Shown here piece by piece: positions 44,469 to 54,667 of a stretch of 64,000 bases of DNA. Made by a program: the position numbers and the translations under genes. Where the stretch lies: the NCBI GenBank assembly GCA_963725065.1, contig CAVRXD010000038.1, positions 32,667 through 96,666 of the forward strand, read 5' to 3'. The notes under the pieces were generated by a model that was not told where the DNA came from, made no database searches, and saw only the letters and a program-made list of their open reading frames with translations. Position 1 is the stretch's first letter. Every line of letters begins with the position of its first letter. The DNA is from VAZQ01 sp963725065. GTDB taxonomy: Bacteria > Pseudomonadota > Alphaproteobacteria > Rhizobiales > Xanthobacteraceae.

Positions 44469-45377
44469 GTGCGTGCCGATCGGACGGAGCGACTGGACGT
44501 GACCACGGCGGACACAGCCGGGCGCCGTCGCATCTGGCTGTGCGCCGACGATTTCGGCATTTCGAATTCGGTCAACCTTGCCATTCGCGATCTCGTGGTG
44601 CGCGGACGCCTGAATGCCACCTCGGTGCTGGTGGTGGCGCCGAGTTTCTCGCGCTCGGAGGCGATGTCGCTCAATACGCTCAATTCCGTTGAGCCGCGGG
44701 TGGCGATCGGATTGCATCTCGGGCTCACTGCGCCGTTTCATCCCCTGAGCAAGAGCTTCAAGCCGGTGAGCGGGGACGCGTTCCTTCCGCTCGCTGCGAC
44801 GGCTCGACATGCCGCCATGCGCCACTTCGACCACGACACGCTGGTGGCTGAGGTTACGCTCCAGATGCAGACCTTTCTCAGTGCCTTCGGACGCGTGCCG
44901 GATTTCGTCGACGGCCACCAGCATGTGCATCTGCTGCCGCAAATCAGCGACGCGTTGCTCACGGTGGTCAGGGAGACGCTGCCGGACGCGTGGGTGCGAC
45001 AATGCGGCCGCGTGGTCCCGCTTGCGGCACGATTTGCCGACCGCAAGGGGCTGCTCCTCGATATCATGAGCTATCGGTTCCGGCGCCGTGCAGCGGCGCT
45101 CGGTCTGCGCACCAATCCGGGCTTCGCCGGCACCTATCAGTTCGACGATGCGGCGAACTTCCCTGCCCTGTTCCCGCGGTTCCTTGATCGTCTGCCCGAT
45201 GGCAGCGTGGTGATGTGTCACCCCGGCTTCGTCGACGCCGAATTGCAGCGGCTCGACCCGCTCACGACGTTGCGGGAGAAGGAATATGCCTACTTCGCCG
45301 GGGATGCCTTCCCGGCGGCGCTCGCAAGCCACGGCGTGGCGTTGGCTGGCACGCCGTCGATGGCGCTATCCAGCTGA
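44469..45377 (+). CDS. ChbG/HpnK-type carbohydrate deacetylase (YdjC-like), 302 aa
   Basis: Metal-dependent deacetylase fold. ADDFGISNSVNLAI (Asp-Asp ligands, about residues 28-41), GLHLGLTAPF, DGHQHVHLLPQI (His ligands, about 145) and VVMCHPGFVDAEL are the four family motifs. GTG 44469 is chosen for the TTGAGG ribosome site 6 bases upstream; no ATG gives the complete motif I. Its place after the GT2/GtrA pair suggests deacetylation of a polyprenyl- or lipid-linked N-acetyl sugar, which is inference. Confidence 0.85.
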   Translation: MRADRTERLDVTTADTAGRRRIWLCADDFGISNSVNLAIRDLVVRGRLNATSVLVVAPSFSRSEAMSLNTLNSVEPRVAIGLHLGLTAPFHPLSKSFKPVSGDAFLPLAATARHAAMRHFDHDTLVAEVTLQMQTFLSAFGRVPDFVDGHQHVHLLPQISDALLTVVRETLPDAWVRQCGRVVPLAARFADRKGLLLDIMSYRFRRRAAALGLRTNPGFAGTYQFDDAANFPALFPRFLDRLPDGSVVMCHPGFVDAELQRLDPLTTLREKEYAYFAGDAFPAALASHGVALAGTPSMALSS

Positions 45378-45486
45378 CGGCGCAAGAGAAAGCGAACCAG
45401 ATTCTTTTTTGTTGGCGCGGGTCATTCCGCTGCCACGGCCGTTACCTACATGATTGATCGTCGTCACGGGAGCAAGGAGACGGCCA

Positions 45487-46299
45487 ATGACCCCAGAGGA
45501 ACGCAATCTCGTCATCGAATTGTTCGACCGCTTGGCCACGCTGGAGGACGCCCAGCGCGATCCGGACGCCGAACGCCTGATCAGGGACGGCCTGCGGCAA
45601 GCCCCCAACGCTTCCTATGCGCTGGTGCAGACCGTGCTGGTGCAGGACGAAGCGCTCAAGCGCGCTGACGCCCGAATCCGAGAGCTCGAAGGCGAACCGG
45701 CCGCCGACGCGCCGCGTGACAACAGTTTTCTCGGCGGCGTACGCGACAGCCTGTTCGGCCGCCGCGAAGGACGTGGCTCGGTTCCGTCGGTGCCGCGGCC
45801 GGAGGACGCGCGCGGCAGCATGTCGCCGGCTTGGCGTACCGGCACGCCGGCAATGGCGCCAGGCGCCGGAGCGGGCATGCCCATGGGCGCGGGCCAGCCG
45901 GGCGGACCGATGGCAGGCGGACCGATGGCAGGTGGGGGCGGTTCGTTTCTGGGCACCGCAGCCGCGGCCGCGGCCGGCGTGGTCGGAGGCTCGCTGCTCC
46001 TCAACGGTATTCGCTCGATGATGGGCGGCCAGCACGGCGCGCAGGCGGCGTTCGATCCCAACGCGGGCACGACCGGATCATCGCCCTGGGGTGGCAGTGG
46101 CAGCAGCAGCGGCGGCGATCTCTCGCGCCAGGCGGGGCTCGACGACATCGGACGCACACCCTCATCAAGTGGCGGCAGCGCCGGCGACCGCAGCTACGGT
46201 GCGCTCGACGACAGCACCGGCAAAGATGACTACGACGATCAGGATACGGACGACCTCGATGACGGCGATGTCGATTCCGATCAGGGCGAGGACGTCTAG
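45487..46299 (+). CDS. DUF2076 domain protein, 270 aa
   Basis: Begins MTPEERNLVIELFDRLATLEDAQRDPDAE, the DUF2076 N-terminal helix bundle, with RQAPNASYALVQTVLVQDEALKRA completing it (to about residue 65). Then come a proline-rich linker, a Gly/Ala/Met segment (MAPGAGAGMPMGAGQPGG) and a short hydrophobic glycine-rich stretch (GTAAAAAAGVVGGSLLLNGIR), and a very acidic tail full of Asp (DDYDDQDTDDLDDGDVDSD). Function unknown; the layout suggests envelope or periplasmic assembly. ATG 45487 has AAGGAGACGG upstream. Confidence 0.85.
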   Translation: MTPEERNLVIELFDRLATLEDAQRDPDAERLIRDGLRQAPNASYALVQTVLVQDEALKRADARIRELEGEPAADAPRDNSFLGGVRDSLFGRREGRGSVPSVPRPEDARGSMSPAWRTGTPAMAPGAGAGMPMGAGQPGGPMAGGPMAGGGGSFLGTAAAAAAGVVGGSLLLNGIRSMMGGQHGAQAAFDPNAGTTGSSPWGGSGSSSGGDLSRQAGLDDIGRTPSSSGGSAGDRSYGALDDSTGKDDYDDQDTDDLDDGDVDSDQGEDV

Positions 46300-46358
46300 G
46301 CCAGCCACGCGCCCCTCCGATCGCTTCGAGCAGCTCTCCTCTGGCGGGCTCTACCAGG

Positions 46359-47558
46359 TCAACGCGCCGCTTTGGGCGGACGTATCGCGATGAAGGCGAC
46401 AAAGGCCACGGTCGCGAAGCCCGCGACCACCGCCAGCACCACCGGATCGGTCGCCCGTTCCGCGACGAAGGCGAGCGCCAACGGCGCGATCGCCTGCATC
46501 GCCAGGAACGGGCCCCCGATCCGCCCCATGAGATGTCCATAGCCTGCCGCCCCGAACAGCGTCAGAGGCACGGCGCCGCGCGCGATGGTGATGAGACCAT
46601 TCGCCATTCCGAACATGATGACGAAGGTCGCGGCGCTCGCCACCGTGAGCCCGAACAGCGCGAGCAGCGCGAATGCCGCCAGCAGCATTCCGATGGCGCA
46701 GCGCGCGACGTTGAGCGGGTGGGTGCGGCGGGCAAATACAAGCTCGCAAATACGCGCGGCCACCTGCGCGGGGCCGAACAACGCGCCGATCGCCACGACG
46801 GTGGCGGCATCGATGCCGGCGCGGCCGAAGATCGCGAGCAGGTGGGCGGACATGCCCGACGGCACGAAGGCATAGGCCGCGAACGCCGCCGCCACCAGAA
46901 CGAAGGGCCATCCCTTCGGCGGCAGGACGACGGTCGGCACTTGCACCGGTCCGCCGGCCGGCGCAGCGGGATCGGCGCGCGTGCGCGGCAGGGCGAAAGC
47001 GTGCAGCGGCGCGGCGACACAGGCGAGCAGCCCGGCATAGACCAGGTACGTGCCGCGCCATCCGACCGCTTCGAGCAGGACATGGGTGGTGGGCCAGCTC
47101 ACCGTCGACGCGAATCCTCCGGCGAGCGTCAGCGCCGTGATCGGCCGCCGCGCCGCCGCGCCGAAGATGCGCCCGAGCGTGGCGAAGGCCGGATCGTAGA
47201 GCGAGGCGGCGATGGCGACACCGAGCAGCATCCACACCGCGAGATACGCGACGGGATGATCGGCCAGTACGATCAAGACCAGACCGAGCGCGCCCAGGAG
47301 TGAGCCGACTGACATGACCCGGTGTCCGCCGTGCCGATCGATCAGCAGCCCCACCCGGGGGGAAGCGAGCCCGGCGGTGAGCAGCGCCAGCGAAAAGCCT
47401 CCCATGGCGAACGTCATCGACCAGCCGCGCTCCGCCGCGATCAGCGGGACGGTCAGCACCGGCGGATAGAAGATCGCGCCCCAGGCAAGGATCTGCGTGA
47501 CGCCGAGCACCAGGACGGCGCGCCAGGGACCGGCGAAGACATCGCGAAGGTGGGGCAT
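46359..47558 (-). CDS. MFS transporter, 399 aa
   Basis: Twelve-helix major facilitator. Motif A-like GLASPRVGLLIDRHGGHRVMS lies between helices 2 and 3; the first helix reads AVLVLGVTQILAWGAIFYPP, typical of a small group of alphaproteobacterial MFS proteins of unknown substrate (sometimes annotated as monocarboxylate/YNFM-like). A polar loop (RTRADPAAPAGGP) separates the two halves near residue 200. ATG 47558; no regulator adjacent. Substrate cannot be predicted. Confidence 0.87.
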   Translation of the reverse strand: MPHLRDVFAGPWRAVLVLGVTQILAWGAIFYPPVLTVPLIAAERGWSMTFAMGGFSLALLTAGLASPRVGLLIDRHGGHRVMSVGSLLGALGLVLIVLADHPVAYLAVWMLLGVAIAASLYDPAFATLGRIFGAAARRPITALTLAGGFASTVSWPTTHVLLEAVGWRGTYLVYAGLLACVAAPLHAFALPRTRADPAAPAGGPVQVPTVVLPPKGWPFVLVAAAFAAYAFVPSGMSAHLLAIFGRAGIDAATVVAIGALFGPAQVAARICELVFARRTHPLNVARCAIGMLLAAFALLALFGLTVASAATFVIMFGMANGLITIARGAVPLTLFGAAGYGHLMGRIGGPFLAMQAIAPLALAFVAERATDPVVLAVVAGFATVAFVAFIAIRPPKAAR

Positions 47559-47644
47559 TTCGGAACGCTGCGCGTGAAGGGAGTCGAACCTAGCACGCTC
47601 GCGCCGGGATCGATCTAGCCGACGTGCTTGACCATCACCTCGGC

Positions 47645-47734
47645 TGTCGGGCCGTGTCGGTTAGTGTCGGCAATTAATTTGCAGAGAACCCCCTGTCAGC
47701 CTTGATGTTCTGGGCCTTTGTCGGGTAGTGTCGG
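47645..47734. promoter_or_regulatory. Phased TGTCGG repeats upstream of the recombinase
   Basis: TGTCGG occurs at 47645, 47655 and 47665 (three units at exactly 10-base spacing), then at 47719 and 47729 (again 10). The first two members of the second cluster read TTTGTCGGG TAGTGTCGGC. Five copies in 90 bases in front of a tyrosine-recombinase start suggest arm-type integrase or excisionase binding sites on one helix face; this is inference from spacing. Confidence 0.5.
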
Positions 47735-47791
47735 CGACATTAGCCGTCACGTGCAGACAACCTTCAACCGATACCCCAGCGATACCTCAGT

Positions 47792-48005
47792 ATGGCCAAG
47801 CCCCTTACGGCGATCGCGATCGCGAACCTCAAGCCCCGCCTAAAGCGCTACGAGGTCTCGGATCCGGGCTGTCACGGGCTCCGGGTGGTGGTGTTCCCGA
47901 GCCGGAAGAAATCCTTCATCGTTCGCTATCGCTATCGCGGCCTGCAATGCAAGCTCACCCTGGGCCCGTGCCTGACCGAGCGCGGCGTGGCCGAATCCGA
48001 CATTG
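47792..48005 (+). pseudogene. Tyrosine recombinase/integrase, N-terminal arm-binding domain only (truncated)
   Basis: The first about 71 codons encode the DUF4102-type N-terminus of P4-like integrases: AIAIANLKPRLKRYEVSD, GLRVVVFPSRKKSFIVRYRY and CKLTLGPCLTERGVAESD. The catalytic domain (R-H-R-Y) is missing because homology stops at about 48,000; the frame then runs antisense through a kdpE gene from another lineage. Normal family length is about 400 aa. The cut coincides with the proposed chimeric junction, so the real gene is probably intact in its own genome. Confidence 0.8.
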
Positions 48006-48012
48006 AAGTAGC
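47998..48012. other. Junction of two unrelated genomes (probable assembly chimera)
   Basis: Left of here plus-strand integrase sequence is alphaproteobacterial and open; right of here minus-strand KdpE reads LEPDPGRPRYF and then loses the expected ITE/LTE...GYR ending. Both proteins end abruptly at the same point, and genes to the right are full of frameshifts while those to the left are intact. Confidence 0.8.
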
Positions 48013-48648
48013 GGGGCCGGCCCGGGTCGGGCTCGAGCTTGCGCCGGATGTGCGGCCATGTAGACCCGCAGGTAGTTCGGTCTCCCGCTCGTACTGCGGG
48101 CCCCACACCTCCTGCAGCAGCTGGCGCTGGTGCACGAGCTTGCCGGGGTTGCGCACGAGCACGCTCGACCAGTCCGCCACTCGGTGGGCGTGAGGTGGAC
48201 GCCTCGCCGTTGCGCTCGGCACCCGCTTGGCGGCCAGGTCGATGGTGAAGTCTGGGTCGTCGACGACGGCGCCTCGTCGGCCGGCGGCGCCCGGCGCAGC
48301 GCGGCGCGGAGGCGGGCCAGCAGCTCGTCCATCCCGAACGGCTTGGTGACGTAGTCGTCGGCACCGGCGTCGAGGGCCGCGACCTTGTCGCGCTCTCCGG
48401 TCGCGGACCGACAGCACGATGATCGGGCACCGCGGTCCAGCCCCGCAGGCCGCGGACCACCTCGATGCCGTCGATGCCGGGCAGCCCGAGGTCGAGGATG
48501 CACCACGTCGGGGTGGTGGCGGCGGCCAGCCGCAGCGCCTCCTCGCCCGTGGCGGCCACGTCGACCTCGTAGCCGCGCGCCTGCAGGTTGATGCGCCAGG
48601 GCCCGGCGGATCTGCGGCTCGTCGTCGACGACCGAGCAGCGCGGTCAC
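48005..48648 (-). CDS. kdpE: KdpE response regulator, frameshifted and lacking its last residues
   Basis: OmpR-family regulator of the kdp operon. Pieces across frames rebuild a receiver domain (RINLQARGYEVDVAATGEEA, ILDLGLPGIDGIEVVRGLRGW with phospho-acceptor Asp in ILDLG, KVAALDAGADDYVTKPFGMDE) and a winged-helix end (YLRVYMA, IRRKLEPDPGRPRYF). About 214 codons are present; roughly ten C-terminal residues are cut by the junction at about 48,005. GTG 48648 overlaps the kdpD stop (GTGA). At least four one-base shifts are needed to read it through. Confidence 0.85.
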
Positions 48649-51217
48649 GGGTGCGACCTCGCGGGCAAGGCTCGAGCACCATCGTGGTGCCGCCCCCGGG
48701 CGTGTCGTCGAGCGGCAGCTCGCCGCCCATCGCGTCGACGAAGCCCCGGGCGACGGCGAGCCCGAGCCCGACGCCGTCGCCGGGCGCTGTCGCCCAGCCG
48801 CTGGAACGGCTCGAAGACGCCGTCGCGTTCGTGCGGCGGGATGCCCGGGCCGCGGTCGACGACCCGGAGATCGACGCGGTCCCGCGATCGCACCGGCCTC
48901 GACGCGGACCGGGTCGCCCGGCGGCGCGCAACTGGAGGGCGTTGTCGACCAGGTTGGCGACGCACCCGTTCGAGCAGCGCCGGGATCGGCGTCGACCGGC
49001 GGCAGCGTCTCGGGCACGTCGACCTCGACGTCGTGCCGGCGGCCGGGCAGGCCGCCAGCGCCGCGCCGACGACCTCGTCGAGGCCGACCGGCTGCGTGCT
49101 CGCACGGCGACGGCGCCGGTCTGGATGCGGCTCATGTCGAGCAGGTTGCCGACGAGGTGGTTGAGCCGATCGGCCTCCTCGTCGATGGTGTCGAGCGAAG
49201 CTCGCGGCGCTCGTCGGGGACCAGCGAACGTCGTCTGCAGGAGGCTCGTCGCCGACGCCTTGATCGATGGCCAGCGGCGTGCGCAGGTCGTGGGACACGG
49301 CCGCGAGGAGGGCGGTGCGCAGCTCGTTGCGCCTCCGCCAGCGCGGTCGGCGGCCGCCGCCTCGGCCTGCAGACGCCGGCTCTCGAGGGCGACCGCGAGC
49401 TGGGCGACGAAGGCGCCGAGCACCCGCCGGTCGGTCGCCGCGGAGGTCCGGACCGGCGAGGCGAGCACGAGCACCCGTCGGTCCCGAGCGGGAGCACGAC
49501 GAGGTCGGCCTCGGTCGGCGTCGCGGGCCGGCTCGCCGGCCGCGGCCTCGACGACCCGCCAGGGTCGCCGGGTCGTCGGCGCAGCACCGCCACGCGCGTC
49601 GAGGCCGAACGTCGCGACGCAGGTTGGCGAGCGAGCTCGGGCATGCGGATCGCCTTCGCGAGCAGCGCCCGGCCAGCCCGCCAGCGCCTCGGCCTCGGCT
49701 CGGGCCCGGGTGCGCCTCGGCGCGCGCGCCGGGCCGCCACGTCGACGAGGACGCTCACGACACCGGCGACGACGACGAAGACGACCGAGGGCGACGAGGT
49801 CGCGGTCGTCGCCGATCGTGAACGTGTGGAGCGGCGGTCGGTGAAGAACCAGTTGAGCGAGCGAGCGAAGCCGGCCAGCGCGCGACAACATGCGCCGGCC
49901 ACAGCCCGCCGACCGCGGCGACCGCCGACCACCAGGAGCAGGTAGAAGAGCAGCCGCGCTCGTGAAGCCCGAGCTCGGTCGCGCGAGCTGCGTGAGCACG
50001 ACGGTGAGGAGCGGGATGCCGACGACGGCGAGCAGCCCGCCGGCCAGCTGGCGGCGCCGGCGACAGCGGGGTGAGCCGCATCCGGATCGGCGGCAGGCGG
50101 GATGCGCTCGGGATCGTGCCCTCCGTCGGGTCTGGCCGAGATGACGTGGACGTCGATCGGCCGCCGGCGTCGCGGATCACCCGGTTGATGACCGAGCCGC
50201 GAGTGAGCTCGCGCCCAGCGCGACCGGCGGCTGGCGCCGAGCACGAGCTGGGTGGCGTTCTCGGCGCGGGCCGAACCGCACGAGCGCCTCGGCCACGTCG
50301 GAGCCGACGACCTCGTGGTACGTGCCGCCGAGCTCGTCGAGCAGGCGGCGGTGGTCGTCGAGCGTGCTCGCTCGCCGCGTCGGCGAGCCCGTCGTCGGCT
50401 CGCACGTGCACGCCGATGCAGCTCGCCCGTGGACCGGGCGGCCATGCGCGCCGCCCGCCGGATCAGGTCGTCGCCGCCGGGCGCACCGGTGATGGCGACC
50501 GACGACGCGCTCCCGCGGTCTCCCACGGCGTCGGCGATCCCGTGGCGCTCGCGGTAGTCCTGGAGCGACTCGTCGACCCGGTCGGCCACCCACAGCAGCG
50601 CCAGCTCGCGCAGCGCCGTCGAGGTTGCCGACGCGGAAGTAGTTGGCGAGCGCGGCGTCGACCTTCTCGGGCGCGTAGATGTTGCCGTGGGCCATGCGGC
50701 GGCGCAGCGCCTCGGGCGTCATGTCGACCAGCTCGATCTGGTCGGCGGCGCGGACGACCGCGTCGGGGACCGTCTCGCGCTGGTGGACGCCCGGTGATGC
50801 TGCTCGACGACGTCGTTGAGCGACTCGAGGTGCTGGATGTTGACCGTCGAGATGACGTCGATGCCGGCGTCGAGCAGCTCCTCGACGTCCTGCCAGCGCT
50901 TGGCGTTGCGCGAGCCCGGGCACGTTGGTGTGGGCCAGCTCGTCGACGAGGGCGACGCTCGGGCCGGCGGGCGCAGGACGGCGTCGAGGTCCATCTCCTC
51001 GAACGTCGCTGCCGCGGTGGTGCGATCGTCCGGCGGGGCACGACCTCGAGGTCGCCGATCTGCTCGGCGGTGCGGGGCCGGTCGTGGGTCTCGACGTAGC
51101 CGACGACCACGTCGGTGCCGCGCTCGCTGGCGGCGCCAGCCCTCGTTGAGCATGGCGAAGGTCTTGCCGACGCCCGGGCGCCGCGCCGAGGTAGATGCGA
51201 AGGCTTCCCCGTGCCAT
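48645..51217 (-). CDS. kdpD: KdpD sensor histidine kinase, frameshifted
   Basis: Length (about 857 codons) and domain order fit KdpD: N-terminal KdpD/Walker domain (MARGSLRIYLGAAPG then, after removing one G from a GGG run, VGKT), SVALVDELAHTNVPG and NIQHLESLNDVVEQ; a USP-like domain (VAITGAPGGDDLIRRAARMA); the DUF4118 membrane block; GAF-like part; HisKA (SHDLRTPLA) and HATPase (DRGPGIPPHERDGVFEPFQR, GLGLAVARGFVDAMGG). Many single-base indels break it into about ten open pieces. Stop TGA 48645-48647 overlaps the kdpE start. Confidence 0.88.
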
Positions 51218-51351
51218 GCAGTCAGTTCACCGCATCGAGGGGGTCGTGGACCTACCCATCAACCACACCTTGCCGCATCCTTCACGGACTCGGTGCTCGT
51301 CTTCGCGGGTTGTTAATGCGGGTACGGGGTGAACCGGCGTAGAACAAGAGT

Positions 51352-52097
51352 GTGAGGACCCAGCTCCTGACCCGGTGGCTCTACCGATCGCGGTGCTTGC
51401 CCCCATCCTGGCGGCCGCCGCGCTCATCCCCATCCGCGACGACGTCGACAACACGAACGTCGCACTGCTGCTGGTGGTGGTGGTCGTGGCGGTCGCGTCG
51501 GTCGGCAAGCGCGGCGCCGCCGCGGTGGCGGCGCTCTCGGCGGCCGGCGCCTTCAACTTCTTCTACACGGTGCCCTACTACTCGTTGCGGATCGAGTCCC
51601 GCGACGACGTCGAGACCGCGGTGCTCCTCCTCCTGGTGGGCCTGGCCGTCGGCGAGCTGGCGAGTCGCGGGCTCGCGCCCGCGGCGCCGCCGCGGATCGT
51701 GGTCGAGCGCGACCTCGCCAGCCTGTACGGCCTGGGTGCGCTCGTCGCCAAGGGCGAGGACGCGGACTACGTCCTCATGGCAACCGAGGCCGAGCTCACT
51801 CATCTGCTCGGGTTGGCCGAGTGCCGCTTCGAGTCCATCCACGACCCGGACTCGGTCCTGCCGGTGATCGCTCGTGATGGATCAGTGAAGTGGGGTCCGA
51901 CAGCCTGGGAGACGGACCGTTGGGGCCTGCCGTCGGACGGCGCCACCATCCCTGTGTGGTCGAGGGGAGTTCGCTTGGGCCGATTCGTGCTGACCGCTCC
52001 GATCGCGGTGCCCTACTCCGCCGAGCAGCTCGCCCAAGCAGTGGCGCTCGTCGACCAAGCGGGCGCCTCGCTGGCCGCCCGGCCCGCCAACACCTGA
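51352..52097 (+). CDS. Stand-alone DUF4118-GAF membrane protein (KdpD-like without kinase), about 248 aa
   Basis: Four closely spaced helices (VLAPILAAAALIPI, NVALLLVVVVVAVASVGKRG, AAVAALSAAGAFNFFYTVPY, AVLLLLVGLAVGELASRG) make the DUF4118 membrane domain otherwise found inside KdpD. A GAF-like cytoplasmic part (LASLYGLGALVAKGEDADYV to ALVDQAGASLAARPA) follows, and no kinase domain. GTG 51352 with one base shift near 51383 gives the full start; the clean frame begins at 51375. It sits between kdpD and the KimA-like gene, so it may sense K+ or turgor or modulate KdpD. Confidence 0.8.
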
Positions 52098-52125
52098 CGC
52101 CACCTCGCGCCGCGAGGGTCGGGGG

Positions 52126-54027
52126 ATGCCGGACGGGCCAAGTGCAGGCGCGCCCAAGGCCAGCCTGCTCGGGGTCGTGAAGCGATGGGTGGTCGGCAAG
52201 CCCCTGGCCACCCACGCTGCCGCCGCACCAGCGCCTGTCGAAGACGGTCGGCCTCGCGATCTTCTCCTCGGACGCGGTCGCGTCGAGCGCGTTCGCCACC
52301 CAGGAGATCCTCCACGTCCTCGTCCCGGTGCTCGGCATGGCCGCCATCGGCTACCTCGGACCGATCTCGCTCCTGGTCGTCGTGCTGCTCGCCATCGTCG
52401 TGTTCAGCTACCGCCAGACGATCGCCGCGTACCCGAACGGCGGCGGCTCCTACATCGTCAGCAAGGACAACCTCGGCACCGCGCCCGGGCCTCGTCGCCG
52501 GCGCGTCGCTGCTCGTCGACTACACGCTCACGGTCGCGGTCTCGATCGCGGCGGGCACCGCCGCGATCACCTCCGCCATCGAGCCGCTGCGCGACCACCC
52601 CGTCGCCACCGCGTGGTGCCTGCTGGTCGTTGCTCACCGTCGCCAACCTGCGCGGCGTCCGCGAGTCGGGCCGGCTGTTCGCCCCGCCGACCTACGGCTA
52701 CATCGCGATCATGGTCGTGCTCATCGGCGTACGGCCTGGTCCGCACCGTCGTTCGGCGACCTCGGCCCGCTGCCGGTCGACCAGGAGTCGCTCGACCAGT
52801 TCACCGAGAACGGCGCCCTGCTCGGCCGGCGCGTCGCTGTTCCTCCTCATGCGCGCGTTCTCGTCGGGCGCGATCGCGCTGTCGGGCGTCGAGGCGATCT
52901 CCAACGGCGTGCCCGCGTTCCGGCCGCCCGAGACGCGGAACGCCGCCACCACGCTCACGTGGACCGGAGCGATCCTCGCCGCGCTGTTCGTCGGCGTCGC
53001 CGCACTCGCGCTCCAGCTCCAGCCGACCCTGAGCGAGGACCAGACGATCCTGTCGACGATGGGCCGAGCGGTGTTCGGCAGCTGCGAGCGTCCTCTACTA
53101 CCTGCTGCAGATCTTCACCGCGGCGATCCTCGTGCTGTCGGCCAACACCGCCTTCGCCGACTTCCCCCGCCTGTCGGCGGTCATCGCCACCGACGGCTAC
53201 CTGCCCCGCCAGCTCGCGAACCGCGGCGACCGCCTGGCGTTCTCCAACGGGATCATCGCCCTGGCGCTCGTCTCGGTCGGGCTGCTGGTCGCCTTCGAGG
53301 CCGACGTCTCCGCGCTGGTGCCGCTCTTCGCCGTGGGGCTGTTCGCCAGCTTCACGCTCAGCCAGGCCGGCATGGTCCGTCCACCACCTGCCGGCTCCGC
53401 GAGCCGGGCTGGCGTCGGCCTCGCGATCAACGCGCTCGGCGCGGCGGCCACCGTCGTCGTGCTGGTCGTGGTGCTCGCCTCGAAGTTCACGTCGGGCGCC
53501 TGGGTCCCGACCGTCGTGATCCCCGCGCGTCATCGGCGTGTTCGTCGTGATCCACCGCCACTACGACACGGTGCGGCCGGCGCTCGCGCCTGCGGCCCTC
53601 GGACGCCGAGGAGATCGTGCGCCACACGGTCGTCGTCCTCGTCGCCCGGCCGACGCGGCCCGCCGTCCACGCCGTCCGCTACGCGCAGGCGATGCGACCC
53701 GGACCACCTCGTTCGCGCTCACCGTCGTCCACGACCCGACGAGCGCGAGCGTCGAGCGACGCCGAGTGGCACGAGCTCGACCTCGGGATGCCCCTCGAGG
53801 TCGATCGAGCGACCCGTACCGGGACCTCTCCGACACGGTCGACGGCCTTCCTCGACCAGACCGACGCGCGATGGGCCGACGACACGATCACGGTCATCAT
53901 CCCCGAGTTCGTGGTGAGCCGATGGTGGGAGCAGCTCCTCCACAACCAGAGCGCGCTCGCGCTCAAGGCTCGCCTGCTCTACCGGCCCAACACCGTCGTG
54001 ACCTCCGTGCCCTGGCACGTCGACTGA
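52126..54027 (+). CDS. KimA-like potassium transporter (APC superfamily), frameshifted
   Basis: The reassembled frames match the KimA/YdaO K+ importer of Bacillus: LGVVKRWVVGKPLATH at the start, SSDAVASSAFATQEILHVL, VVFSYRQTIAAYPNGGGSY, IVSKDNLG, GASLLVDYTLTVAVSIAAGT, AFSSGAIALSGVEAISNG, VPAFRPPETRNAATTLTW, LSANTAFADFPRLSAVIATD and the cytosolic end LLHNQSALALKARLLYRPN. About 630 codons, as in the family. Next to kdp genes this makes a second K+ uptake system. At least six one-base shifts are present. Generic amino-acid permease is the alternative call. Confidence 0.82.
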
Positions 54028-54667
54028 GCTCGCTCCGCACAGGTCGTCGAGGGCGAGGTTGAGCTCGAGCACGTTGACGCCCGGCTCGCCGAGGAAGCCG
54101 AGGGAGCGGCCCTCGGTGTGCTCGTCGATCAGCGCCAGCACCTCGTCGAGCTCGAGGCCCCGCTCGTCGGCCACCCGGGCGGCCTGGAGGCGGGCGTTGG
54201 CGACGGAGATCTGGGGGTCGAGGCCCGACCCCGACGCCGTGACGGCGTCGACGGGCACGGCGGCGTCGTCGGCGAGGCCGTTCTCCTCGCGGTAGGCCTT
54301 CACGCGTTCGTCGATGCCGGTGCTCTCGGACTCGTCGACGTCCGGCGTCTCCGGGTCGTCCGCACCGTCGAGCAGCTCGTCGTTCGAGCGGCCCGAAGTT
54401 CGAGCCGTCGGAGTAGGTGCCGCCGCCCTGCGCGCCGGGCCGTCGGCGCGGCGGACGGACGGGGGTGGAAGTACTCGGGCTCGACGAAGGTCTGGCCGAT
54501 CAGCGACGAGCCGACGACCACGCCGTCGACGCTCGACGAGCGAGCCGTCGGCCTTGTCGGCGAACGCGCGCCTGGGCGACGCCGGTCACGACCAGCGGGT
54601 AGACGAGGCCGGGAGGACGGTGAGCACGAGGAGCATGCCCGAGGGCGGGGAGCAGTTGGCGACGCAT
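54028..54667 (-). CDS. kdpC: KdpC, frameshifted
   Basis: Small subunit of the KdpFABC K+ pump, one N-terminal helix plus a periplasmic domain. Start ATG 54667 (MRRQLLPALG, then LLVLTVL and LVYPLVVTGVAQA in shifted frames); SVDGVVVGSSLIGQTFVEPE and YFHPRPS follow; C-terminal ASGSGLDPQISVANARLQAA, RVADERGLELDEVL and EPGVNVLELNLALDDL are clear. The true stop is lost to an indel near 54,030; the gene converges with the KimA-like gene. TGATG overlap with kdpB. Confidence 0.87.

Noticed and set aside
47576..47615. A tRNA 3' end (GGGAGTCGAACC on the plus strand resembles a T-loop) that could be the integrase att site
   Set aside because: The flanking bases do not form a T-stem (only two of five pairs match) and no acceptor stem or CCA context follows.
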